From assembly GCA_009192285.1 (NCBI GenBank), contig CM018609.1, forward strand, positions 637,282 through 701,281: a stretch of 64,000 nucleotides of DNA, in the 5' to 3' direction. A program made the translations under genes and the position numbers. Below are positions 20,798 to 32,284 of the stretch, in pieces; position 1 is the first letter of the stretch, and each line of letters opens with the position of its first letter. This stretch comes from Morchella semilibera (lineage: Eukaryota > Ascomycota > Pezizomycetes > Pezizales > Morchellaceae). The notes under the pieces are model-generated. The model saw only the letters and a program-made list of their open reading frames with translations, was not told where the DNA came from and did not search any database.

Positions 20798-23700
20798 ATG
20801 AGCTCCCCACGGGCAGACCCCTACCACTACACCCCCCCTCAAATCGCCCACCTCCTCAGCGGGCACCTGCCGCCCCCCGTCCACGCCGCCTTCACGCACA
20901 CGCTCCTCGCAAACCACGTCGACGGCGAGACCCTGCTCACAATGGTGACGTACGAGCGGCTGCAGTCGGACCTGGGCCTGGACTCCATGGGGCTTCGGGG
21001 ACGGGTGCTCCGTGTCGTTGAGGAGCTCCGCCGCCGCTCCCCACTGTACAGGGAGTATGTGTCGAAGCAGGGCAGCAACAGCAACAGCAGCAATGCTTAC
21101 GCACCGCTAGCCGAGGAGGAGGAGGAGGGGGAGGAGGGGGAGGAGCAGCAGCAACGGCCGATACAGCACCTCTCGCTCCCGTCGCCCCCGCGCGGGAGAA
21201 GAGGCCCCCCCCCCCCACTGCAAGAATACACGCTCGTGCCCTTCCCCATCAGCAGCAGCTCCCCACCATCCTCCCCACCGCAACTCCCGCAGCAGTACCT
21301 CCCTGCAATGCCACCGCTCTCCCTCCTCGACGCGCCCGCCGACGACCCCCTCGTCGTCAACGGCGCCGCCGCCCTCCTGACGGCCCACACTGCAATCCAG
21401 ATGGTCCGCCGCCCGTCAACCGGCGAGATTGTTGCCGTCCCAATTACAATCTCCCACCACCCGCTCCCGCTCCCGCTCCCGTCACCGTCCCCATCTCCAG
21501 AAGCAGGGCCAGGGCCAGAACCAGAACCAATGTCCGAGGTAGAAGACTCCGGCATGCAGCTCGTCCTGCGTGCCATCACAACCATCGCTGCCCCACCACC
21601 ATCACCATCACCACCACCGCCACCACCATCAGGAAGCCAGCGCCGTATAGCCCCCACCACCATCACAACCATCACCTCCTCCACCACCACCGCTGAGAAG
21701 AAGGGGGAAGGGGAAGGGGAGGCCCATGCCCGTGAAGCGTCGCCAATGGATGTTGCAGCTGCCGCTGACACTGACCCTGGGGCTGTGGAAGTAGTAGTAG
21801 AGACGCCGCTACCGCAGCAGCAGAGGCCCAGCGGCAGGAGGAGGAGAGGCAGGAGGCATTCGCATTATCTCCCGGCAAGGGGGGTGCCCGTGGACCGGCT
21901 TGTGTATGCGCGTTGTGTGGAGGTTGGGGATGAGCTTCCGGGGTCGGAGGATGAGGATGAGGATAATTTCTTTTTTGGTGAGTTGTTTTTTGGGTTTTTT
22001 TTTCCTTTCATATGGAGATTTCTTTATATGGGGTCTGGTGGTAGTTAGAGCTAGAGCTCTCTGTCTTATTATTATTCTTGTTCAATTAGATAGTAGATAC
22101 TGCCTGCTGCCTATACCCATAACCCACCCTACACAAGCGCAAACTACATGATCTAACCCACCATATCACATGCACTAACATACATACCACCCAGCCCGCC
22201 CCCCCCACCAACCGCGGCTACCACCGCTACGTCGAGCGCCAAATCCGGCACCTCCTCCGCAGCGCCGGAACCGCCGAAACCACACACAAGGGGCACCTCC
22301 GCTACGGCATCAAGCCCTACCGCGAATCCCTTGTCCTCAAGCACAGGCACCAATCCATCACCCTGTTCACCATGCAGCCCGACGGCACCTGCAAGGTCAC
22401 GCGCGAGAACACCGAGACCGTGGACCTACCTTGGGACGACGAGGCCCCGCCTGCCTCGCAGTCCACCTCTGACGTACAAATGGTGCACTTCACCGCCATT
22501 CCCGAGAACCAGAGCCAGGGAGGCGAGTGGGACTACCTCCTAAAGTGGAAGAATATGGAGGACGACGTCGTGCTCCCGACGCTCGGCGACTCGGGCTCCG
22601 AGGGCGAGTACTCCATCGACACGTGGGCGGAGCTTGCCGCCGAGAACAATGGCACGCCGCTCGGCCGTCCGCTGGGAAGGAGTAACCAGGTCCCGCTGAG
22701 CGCGGAGGAGATCATGGCCGTGCTGGACGAGGGCGAGCAGGCGCTCATCAACACTTGGCGGCGCCGCGACCTTCCGCGCAAGGAGGCACAGGCGTGGCGC
22801 ATCTACCGCGCGGCAAAGAAGAGGCGGGAGCGCAAGAAGACGGCGAGGGATGCCAGGGTGCGGGTCGAGGAGCTGGACGAGAGGGTTCTCAAGATGAAGG
22901 AGGAGATTGTGAGCGTGGGCTGGACAAAGAGGGTTCTTGTGAAGAAGCAGGTCAAGGTTCTAGAGCTCAGTGTTGCCGAGAGGGAGGAGAATAAGTGGCT
23001 GGCGGGACTGATGGAGCGGAAGACGAAGCCTGAGAGGCCTGAGAGGCCGGCGAGAGCCGCTGCTGCAACCACTGCCGCCCCGGACGGTGTCGATGCCGAG
23101 ATGGCCGACAATGGCGACGAGGACGCCGACGACGAGGACGGGGAAAGCCTTGGGAGCACCACCGACGGCGACCCTGGCGACAGCGATGATGACGAAGGAC
23201 TCGATGGGTTCATTGTCCCCGACCACGAGCGGGACATGGCCAACGGCGTTGCAATCGAGGTCGAGGGCGAAAAGGGAGGTTGAGGAGGAGCTCGCGCGGA
23301 TAGCCGCCGAGAACGAGCTGGTGGACACGGACGTATCGAGCTCCGACTCCTCCCCGCCCCGGGCAACACTAAGACGGCCAAGGCGTATCCCCCACTCACC
23401 CACCCCACAGGACGATGACAATGAGGGGGTACAAGTGTCTGGAGATGATGATGCTGATGACGCTGATGACGCGGACGAGCAGATGGAAGGGTCAGAGGAG
23501 GGGGAGATCGTTGATAATAGCAATAGGGCAGAAAAAACAGCAGAGTTTAGTGGTCCGCCTTAGGGTCGGCCCCCACCCTAATGCCAACAAGAACAATAGC
23601 AATAACAACAAAGGGAAAGGGAAAGCCACCGTCCCGGACTCCGATTCCGACGCCCTCGCAATCAAGGCCGAGCCTATGGCCATCGCCACCATCCCGCAGG

Positions 23701-26700
23701 GCATTCCTGGTATTAGCTTCAGGAAGGAAATTCCGGTTATTGACCTTACTGGCGACGATGACGACAATGATCTTCCACCACCGAGGCAAAACGCATGGAA
23801 GATTAGACGCCAGAACCGGGAGCGCCAGAGACTCTCCTCCGGCGGCAACGACAACGACGATAATGGGGAGTCGGAGAAGGCAAGGGCGTCCAGGGAGCTA
23901 CTCGAGAAGATGGTTGAGGAGGCTGAACCCCACCCCCGCATGGCGATGTGGTGGCTCCTCAAGGGGTCCAGACCCAAGGATTCATATGACAGCATTGTGA
24001 GCGTTGCGCAGCAGCTTTACCGGCCCAGGTTTAAGGATGTGCCGGGTCTAGATGAGTATGTCCACTCATGGCCAAACCAAGCTCCTGATCCCGGTGATGA
24101 TTATGGTGAGGATGACCAAGGACTAAATGACAATGGGAACAATATCTCTAGATATAATGCCATTATATTCCGGACAATTGCGACCATCTACCTGGCCTGG
24201 GCGCTGGGGATCACGGATGCTTCGCGGAAGCTCAAGAGGACCGAGGTCGACTTTATCACGGACGATAAGAGGTTCGAGAAGTACATGGCCATATTGAAGG
24301 AGGCCCTGGCGCCTTACGCCGGGCGGGAAGCGGAGGAGCCGACGCTGCCGCCGGATCCGCCGAAGGACAAGGGGAAGAGGATGAGGGATGGTGCTGTTGG
24401 GTATGCTCTGTTGTGACTTGCTACTCCTACTACTACTTAGTACTTCTACCACTCTTTACTAACCCATTTTTAGGCGGGCACCGAACACTGACGAGGAAGA
24501 GAACGAGAACGCATCTAGTAGCGGCACCCACCGAAAGAAGAGGCCAAAGCAAATCGAGGGAAGTGCCAGCTCGATGAAACAACGCGAGGCTCTGAAAAGA
24601 TCTGAAAAGCTGCGACAGGACAGGATGAGGGCGGCGAAAAAGAGAAACCCCGACACGGTTCAGGACCCATTGAAAATCCAGGTCAATCAGGGTAAGTACG
24701 CCAGAGACAATGAAATCCTCCTGGACGAGCACTTTGCGAGTCGTCTGAAGCCGCACCAGGTCGATGGGATCCGGTTTATGTGGCAGCAGTTGATCCAGGC
24801 GGGTCAGAACAGAGGCGCGCTGCTCGCCCACACCATGGGGCTAGGGAAAACGCTGCAGGTCATTGTGCTCCTCTATACTATCGCGACGGCTGCTGCGTCT
24901 GACGATAAGAGGACGTACGGGCAGATACCGGAGCATCTGAGGGGCTCAAAGACCCTGATCTTGAGTCCTCCGGGATTGGTTGATAACTGGGAGGAAGAAT
25001 TTCACCATTGGTTGCCGGGAAAGGAGGGCCCGGATGGGTTCAGCAATATTGGCAAGATCCTGAGGGCAGATGCGATAATGCCTCCTAAGACCCGGATAGA
25101 AAATATCCAGAAGTGGTACGAAGAGGGAGGAGTTCTACTCATGGGGTACCAGGCATTTCGCCATCTTATATTCAATACTTCCCCGGTATACCAAGAGGAA
25201 ATGCACCAGAAGATCAAGAAGATGCTCCACGAAGGGCCGAATATCATTATTGCCGATGAGGCCCACCAGCTCAAGAACCAAAAGACAAAGATCTCCGATG
25301 CTACACGTGGATTCAGGTCCATGTCTAGGATTGCAATGACGGGCTCGCCTTTATCTAATAATCTTCTTGAGTACTGGTCCATGATTGAGTGGATCGACCC
25401 ATCTTTTCTGGGCCCAAGGAAAGAGTTCCAGGACAAATATGTCCAACCGATTGAGGCGGGTCTGTATGCAGATAGCCCCCACGGAGATAGGCGAAGGTGC
25501 TTGAAGATGCTCATGGTCCTCAAGAAGGATATCGGCCCCAAGGTCCATAGGATGGACCACAGTGCCATTGAGCATGAACTGCCACAGAAAACCGAATTCC
25601 TCATCAAGGTGCCGTTAACCGACCTGCAATCAAAGATGTACAGAAATTTTGTCAACGACCCTACAACCACAGGGCACATGGCGGGAATGCTATCATCAAA
25701 GGGCTCTTTTGGGCGGAAATTCTTCGACGCCGTCCACCTTCTTTCGTTAGTTTGTAACCACCCGTTTGCGTTCGTGGAGACCTTGGAGTTGCGCGAGAAC
25801 ACCAATCAGGCATTGAGAACGAAACCACCCACACCGCCGTCAAACTCGGATGATGAAGGCAATAACATCGTTGACGTTGATGACACGGACGACGATGTAG
25901 ATGATCTGCTAAGTACGACTAATAAGCCGTATCCATGGGCGAAGCCACTCCTAGATAGTGTAGAAGATCCGATGGCGGTTGAACTGTCGCACAAGATGTT
26001 CCTACTCAAGATCGTCATCGACAATTCCGTCAGAGCGGGGGATAAGGCGCTAATATTTACTCACAGCACTCTGACCCTTGCCTTCCTTGAGAAGATTCTG
26101 GGGAAGTGGGGCATCGCGTTCATGAAGTTAGATGGAAAGACCGCCATGAATAAGCGGCAAAAGCTCACAATAAATTTTAATAAGGGCGACATTCAAGTGG
26201 GTCTCATCTCCACCGAAGCTGGTGGGTTGGGCCTAAACCTTCCTGGCGCAAACAGAGTCATCATCTTCGACTACAAGTGGTCGCCCATGTGGGAGGAGCA
26301 GGCTATTGGGAGAGCTTATAGAATTGGGCAAAAGAAACACGTATACGTCTACAGGTTCCACGCCTCCGGGACGTACGAGGAGATTGTGCGGAATACAGTT
26401 CTCTTCAAGAATCAGCTGCAGACTAGGGTTGTAGATCAGCAGGACCCCATTCGTCACGCTACTAAGAGTGCGAAAGCGTACTTCAATGAGCCGTACGATG
26501 TCCCGAAGAAGGATATCTCAGAGTTCAAAGGGAAGGACCCTGAAGTTCTAGACAAGATAATCGCCCAGTAAGTCCCACCTGGCCGAAAAAAAGATTATCG
26601 GATGAAGGTTGTTGTCTCTAACCCACTTCACAGAGTTGATTTCATCCAAGCTATTGAAAACACTGAGACCTTCATGGACGTGGACGACACGCTGACGGAG

Positions 26701-27592
26701 GAAGAGCTGCGCGAGGCGGATTTGCTACTTGAACAAGAAATAGCACAGCGCAACAAAGCCCAAGGTACTGGTAGTAATGCCCAACCGCCTCGCAGAGTTG
26801 ATTTCATCCAACCTACTGAAAACGCGGAGACCCTCATGGACGTGGGCGGCGCGCTGACGGAGGAAGAGATTCACGAGGCAAATCGGCTACTTGGACCAGA
26901 AATAGCACAGCTCAACAGAGCCCAAGGTGCTAATAATAATGCTCAGGACGACATCACACGTAAATCCGATACCCGCAGGACGGAGTTGGGGATTGCAATG
27001 GGCCCCCCCCAGGCTTCTCCCCCCGTTGCCAACGAGGTAGATAAACAGCTTCAACAGGAGGAAGCCCGTACCAGGCACTTGGAAGTCGCTAATAGGGCCC
27101 CCATTACGCCCAAAAAAACCGTCGTAAGGTCAAATGCCCCGCCCCCCCCCGCCAGGACCCAACGAGCAAGTTGCTTCCCTCCTCCCAACTGTTGCCGGGC
27201 GCACAAAGAGTGTACCCAACATTCCAAGCGCCGCTCAAATCGCTGCGCACAAAGAAAGGCGATCCTCCTCGTCCTCCTCCTCCTCCTCCTCCGCACCGCC
27301 GCCGGCAACACCCGGAACTCTAGTCAAGCGGAGTAGTAAGGGCTTGGACCCGCACACGGCGCCCGCTCCTTCGTCCGCCCCGGCCAAGGCAAACCAAGGG
27401 GCAAAGAGGGCCACGCCTTCAACGACAACATCCCCCATAGCAGCCCCTTCCACACAGCAGAGATCCAAACAGACGTCAGAGAGTAAGTTTGGGCTCAAGT
27501 TTAACCATCTACCAAGCATCTTTGGTGATAGAGTTAGACGTACCACCACCGCTAATCAATCGACTAGTGCTGGTACGCGGCCGCTGGAGTAG
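20798..27592 (+). CDS. SNF2-family ATP-dependent chromatin remodeller, ATRX/ARIP4-like
   Basis: A DNA translocase acting on chromatin. Exons: 20798-21977, 22195-24400, 24474-26567 and 26634-27592, with introns GTGAGT...CAG, GTATGC...CTAACCCATTTTTAG and GTAAGT...CTAACC...CACAG. The N-terminus has a SAM-like fold (residues about 10-80: IAHLLSGHLPPPV, LLTMVTYERLQSDLGLDSMG). Then come acidic and Pro-rich stretches and the fungal block RGYHRYVERQIRHLLRSAG ... GEWDYLLKWKNMEDD ... LPTLGDSGSEGEY. The ATPase core has HTMGLGKT, TLILSPPGLVDNWEEEF, IIIADEAHQLKN, RIAMTGSPLSNN, KALIFTHS and the RecA2 motifs STEAGGLGLNLPGAN and QAIGRAYRIGQKK, so it should be active. Frame corrections are needed near 22195-22210 (C8), 23250-23275, 23532-23540 (A6) and 27143-27152 (C run); three of the four are homopolymers. 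After the core, a 54-codon segment is tandemly duplicated (26634-26944), then a Ser/Pro tail ends FNHLPSIFGDRVRR. Confidence 0.85.
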
Positions 27593-29197
27593 TCTACGTG
27601 GTTGATTGATTGTTTGCGTCTCTCTCTATATATATATATACCCACGCGTAACTTTTAATTCATTCTCATTCTCATTCTTTTTTTTTTTTTGCTCTCTTTT
27701 TTTTTTTGCTCTCTTCTCCGCTCTTTTTTTTTTCCTTCTCTTTTGTGGAAGGTAGGGTGTGTGTTTGTGATGGTAGTGGGGGGGGAAATATGGCGTTGGT
27801 ATTCTTATTGTGTATTTTGTAGGAGTTGGGTTTTCTTCTCTTTATTTTTCTTTTCTTTCTGTTTTCTGTCCTCCTCCTCTCCTGCCTTTTCTCGTATCCG
27901 AAGATATCCATAAGCGTTCTGTAGTAGGCTTTATTATATATTGGCATCAGGTATGCTTTGCAAGAGGTCTTTATCTATTGGTATACATACTCTAGCTCTT
28001 GGCGGACACCGCACACATACCAAAAGTAGCCCATCCTCAACACTCTACTCTAGTGCCCCCCCCCCCCAACTCTCATGCGGGCCTTGGCAAGTTTTTACAC
28101 CTGTGAGCAATTTAGCTCCTCTAATAATAATTGTCCTTTTTAGTGCCTGTCCGGTAACTCATGTCACCATATCGCGCCATACCATACAGAGCACCTCATC
28201 ACGAAGCAAAACCATACCTGAAATCGGCCCTTTTTCCAAAATTGCGTTGTATGGTGCCGCGCGCGCGCACCTTAAAGGTGACATGAATTGCATTGCGAAT
28301 AACTTTTCGACAAGACAAGATATTAAAAAGATCTATGAAGCCAAACTGTAGGTGTAGGTATGGTAAAGATTTTGGCTTCACGGATTGTCTTGTTGAACAG
28401 TTTTTGTACGTAAGAGGCGCCAAGACCTGGTGAAGTGGGAAAAGTATTACAGACCTCAGCCAAGATTTTAGTTTCCAGCCACCATAATTCGGCTGGGATC
28501 TGAAGCTCTCAAGACGCGCCGTACCATGAGCCACAATTTTTAGGGTATAATACACAGGAAGTTGTGATATACATATTAGCCACCAGGAATATCATCCAAA
28601 AGCGCTGGACCCCAAAAAATAACCACCTCGGTACTACGGGGGTAGGGGAAAGTCTCCAGAACTATCCGCAGTTCTATTAAAATTCCGCCAAGACCTCAGG
28701 TTGTAATAGGGTCTTGGCAAAATCCGCCCAAACCTGAAAATTTTAGATGCAGCTCCCTGAATGGGGCTATATCTTTAAATGTGGGTTATTGGGAGCATAT
28801 TAACAGTCCTGATAGTTTCACGCACTTGTGAGAAGAATTGAGAGCTTTGTAAACTTGTCGGCCTTGACGTATTTTGGCGCCAAAACAAGCACAAGCACTA
28901 AGTGATCGCCGAGATCGAGTGATGTTTGATGAATAAATCCTCACTTCAGGGGGGGCGGTGCAGGGGTCCACGACCAATAAAGTGCAATAACGATAAACCC
29001 CAGAAAAAAGAAGCGAAAACCTGCATGAGTACCAGCTGAAGCACGAGTTCCAACTGCAGCAAAATGGTGCGGAATATTTCGCCGAGAGCTGGGCACAGCC
29101 TTCTTCTCCTCATGGGTAAATAAATACCTAGAATACCTCCTTACCCCCCCCCCCCCCGCAAGTTTGTCAATAAGCTCGGACAAAAACAGATACAGCG
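27593..29197. other. Intergenic; T-rich 3' end, C runs, GCCAAGACC inverted repeat
   Basis: 27620-27900 is a T/CT-rich tract with (TA)n, probably the 3' end of the SNF2 gene; the ORF at 27672-27947 (-) is only its low-complexity mirror. 28684-28719 is an inverted repeat with GCCAAGACC / GGTCTTGGC arms, and the same 9-mer recurs near 28418. C runs lie at about 28059 and 29146-29157. No gene is supported. Confidence 0.45.
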
Positions 29198-30208
29198 ATG
29201 GTCGGAACCTTGCTCAGTCGGCGGGAGATTTCCTGTGCCATTTTCGTACTTTTCTCGCTCCTCCCTCTCCTCGCGCTTGCTGCTCCTACTGCACAGCAGC
29301 TCCAACAGCGTCAAGCTCAAGGCCCACCTTCCTCCTCCTCAAACGAAGGATGCGGTTTCGAAGGTGATGACAATACCTACGGTCTCGGGATCCGTATCGG
29401 CGTGTATTTGCAATGGGTCACCTCAGCTATCTCATACGGATTCATCCCCTCCGAAGCCCAGAACGTCCGCGGCGTAAACAACTGCTTCCAGGCCGCCATG
29501 TTCGCCGGTCTCATCTTCATCACAATCGACAAAGGAGACAAGCTCCACGCAGTCGAGGCGTACATCATGCTCATCTTTTGCATGGGAGGTGTGTGCTCGG
29601 GCGATACCAAAAACGACGGCGGCGTCTTCAAGCCAAAGAAGTTTGCATACTACAATGCGTCGAACACCGGTGGGGTAATTAGGTTTGCCCTAAGCACAGG
29701 ATTCTGCGTTTACGGACTGTGGTTCTTTTTCAAGGGGATGGATGGGATGTTGCACCCACCATGCAGCACATGGACTTTCTTCTTCGCAAAAGTTAACCTC
29801 TATACCTGGCTGCGCACGTTTATGAAGATTGTCTTTGTTTTCATGGGCTTGCTTCATGCAATCATCATTTTTTGGCCAATGGCCAATCTGCTATGTGGCT
29901 CTCAACGGGGGACTGAAGAGGAATTCGAGTTAGGGCTTGAAGCAGCAGGCCAACCGCAGGGGTCAGAGGAAAAATCGAGGGCGGAGTCAGGCCTTGAGAG
30001 CACAAGCATGGTGGTGTTAAGTGGTTCCTTGATCTCGTTTATATTGACTGTGGAGTTGATGATAAAATGGAACCATATCATAGGAGTCAATCAGTTAGGA
30101 TCGACAGGACAGTTGTTGCCGTTGATAGTGGCTATTGGTAGTTTTCTTAGAGTACTGCACCTCTTTAGGAGAGCGGAGAGGTCTAGCCCAAGATCTTTGA
30201 ATGATTAA
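29198..30208 (+). CDS. Multi-pass membrane protein of an uncharacterised fungal family
   Basis: A single exon of 336 residues with no assigned function. The N-terminus is a signal peptide (LFSLLPLLALAAPTAQ, cleavage near residue 29), then a short Gln/Ser linker and the motif NEGCGFEGDDNTYGLGIRIG. About seven hydrophobic segments follow: GVYLQWVTSAISYGF, FQAAMFAGLIFITI, EAYIMLIFCMGGVCSG, RFALSTGFCVYGLWFFF, TFMKIVFVFMGLLHAIIIFW, VVLSGSLISFILTVELMI and LLPLIVAIGSFLRVLHLF. A charged loop (about 235-270) separates the last two. The CGF.G...YGLGIR start resembles, from memory, a family seen across filamentous ascomycetes. Codon use is neutral, unlike the GC-rich genes to the left. Start chosen at the ATG directly before the signal peptide. 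Confidence 0.8.
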   Translation: MVGTLLSRREISCAIFVLFSLLPLLALAAPTAQQLQQRQAQGPPSSSSNEGCGFEGDDNTYGLGIRIGVYLQWVTSAISYGFIPSEAQNVRGVNNCFQAAMFAGLIFITIDKGDKLHAVEAYIMLIFCMGGVCSGDTKNDGGVFKPKKFAYYNASNTGGVIRFALSTGFCVYGLWFFFKGMDGMLHPPCSTWTFFFAKVNLYTWLRTFMKIVFVFMGLLHAIIIFWPMANLLCGSQRGTEEEFELGLEAAGQPQGSEEKSRAESGLESTSMVVLSGSLISFILTVELMIKWNHIIGVNQLGSTGQLLPLIVAIGSFLRVLHLFRRAERSSPRSLND

Positions 30209-32284
30209 CGATCGGCGTAGTATTATCTAACACTTGTGTGTGGCGGGGCTTATTTTTTCTTCTTCTTCTTTCTTTTATGGAGCGGGGGCATATGTACTTA
30301 CCTATACGATTTTGGAACGAGATCATGTTGAATAGTATTTGTACCATTATATATGGTAGAGCATTATAATAGCTTAGAGTTCCCACTATAGTTGTATCGG
30401 CTCTCTCCCAAGGCCAGAGCTTCTTTTGTGGTTTTGATGCCTATCTGTGACTCCAGATATTGCACGGCTAGACCATCACGTAGCCCTGAGTGTAATACGG
30501 GGCAGCAAACCATTCGAGAAATTCCTGAGTTGGTTGGTGGTTCACAATGCATCGGCTGCAGCCTACTAAAGCCTTGTTTGGATTCTAAAGATCAGGACCT
30601 CCCAGCATTCGGCTCGCCACCCGCCAGCCCATCTACCTTGGTCGAGGTTCTGCCTTGCCTCCATCGTTGCATAGTAAGTGACTCCGCGCCCCAGTGTTAC
30701 CCCATTCACACCATTATCAGGAAGTACTCATAATCCCACTCGTGTATTCGTTTCACAATCTCTACTCTACAGAGAAGCTACTGGCCGCCTTATAGAGTAA
30801 AGGAGGGGGCATGGCACCGCCTCCTAAAACCCCAATGCTTAGACAGATAAGAAACTAGGATAACACGGTGCTGCTTGCTACCTGCATAGGTTAGTCTTGG
30901 CATCAATTTCATACTTCTAACTGGGCCCGAGATGCAGAAAATACCCTATCAAGGAGCGGCTCGGTCTCGTTCTTTCGATCGTCTATACAGCCTCTCTCCA
31001 TTGCACATGCAGGATCCAGCCACAGCATTCATACCTCGATATCGACATCTTCTAAATCTTCTCTTACTTTCTACACTGAAGTACTCCGGTATCGAGGCTA
31101 AGTGAGTAGAACATGGTGGGGTGGTAACTCACTTACCCATGATACCGTAGTGCTACTACACAATGGGAACACTTATATACATATACGCCCCCTGCTGGAG
31201 CATTCATCTCTACGGCTGGCCAGTACGCATTGAAGTCAACGGGCCAGAGAAAAATGCTTATTTACAGGTCCTATTGATATAAAAGCTATGTAATATCAAA
31301 CAATGAAGGATACCCCCACTCGCTATACTGACCGCATCTCAGCAATGATCACCCCAACGGTTTTTAACTATTTAAAAAATATCCGCGCACGCATTCCCTC
31401 TCATGCCTCTATAAGTTTTGATACCCTATTCCCTTTTACGATAGAACCAGATCGAGTGATACCACGTGCGCCAAATCATACAACACGCTCCTCTCACTAG
31501 GCCAGTCAACATCCAGTGCTAAGTACTACTCCTCACAAGCCGCTAAGAAACCGATTGAAACTTTGTGGTAAACCCCCATGAATGATTCCAACATATATAC
31601 TGATTGACTGATCTGACTGCCCTGCCCCCCCCCCCCCCCAGGTCCATCATTTGACCAGGGCTTCAAGCGAGAACATACATATTATCTGTAAGTACACAAC
31701 CCCCCCCCCCCCCCCACTCCTCGAGACTCCCTCGCCCACAAAACCAGAATCCAATTGACCATAGTAGCCACGCGTCGCAACCACCTGTACGAAAGAAAGA
31801 GAAAATAAGTAAGGCGGACAGAAATTGATAAAATTCATACCCACAAAGCGAAAACAGTCCAGATCGCGAAAATGAAAACGATTTCCCAACTCCCCTATAA
31901 AAGAAAAGATATAGTAGTAAGAAAAGTAAAACCATTTTGAACAAGAAGGAAAATAAATAGAAGGCCTCAGAAATGCTCTGGTAGGAACAAAAACGGATAG
32001 AAATAGGTGTGGAAAAGTACTAATTATACAGTTGAGTTCACTTGCTTGCCAGAAAAAAAAAGAAAGAAAAAAAGCGAAAACTCCTCAAGGAAAGACAAAT
32101 AAGATATATAGCCAGTTAATAGAGGGAAGATGTGGTTAGGCGAAGGGAATTGCACCAAATCATCGCTATCCCCTACCAGGGAATACTTCCCGAAAAGAAA
32201 TAACAGGACAAAGCCCTCCAGTGACAGAGCACATCCCTATTATCATCTAACACTTCAACAACAGCAAGGTTCACTTAAACAAAG
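30209..32284. other. Intergenic with imperfect hairpin and long C runs
   Basis: 31081-31153 is an imperfect inverted repeat (arms about 28 nt, roughly 80 percent paired). Two unusually long C runs lie at about 31623-31639 and 31700-31715. ORFs at 30364-30733 (both strands) and 31303-31500 show no family motif. 31640-32280 is A-rich and probably covers the SET2 3' UTR. Confidence 0.4.
31081..31153. repeat. Imperfect inverted repeat, MITE-like or hairpin
   Basis: Left arm 31081-31108 begins GTACTCCGGTATCGAGGCTA; right arm 31125-31153 reads, reversed, GCACTACGGTATCATGGGTA. Both then share AAGTGAGT next to the loop. About 22 of 27 positions pair. AAGTGAG also occurs at the inner end of the 43047-43146 foldback, so the two may be distant relatives. 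Confidence 0.4.

Noticed and set aside
21097-21771. Minus-strand 224-codon ORF
   Set aside because: Gly/Ser shadow of the SNF2 N-terminal region, which has a conserved fungal frame on the plus strand.
27672-27947. Lys/Arg-rich minus-strand ORF
   Set aside because: Mirror of a T-rich 3' untranslated tract.
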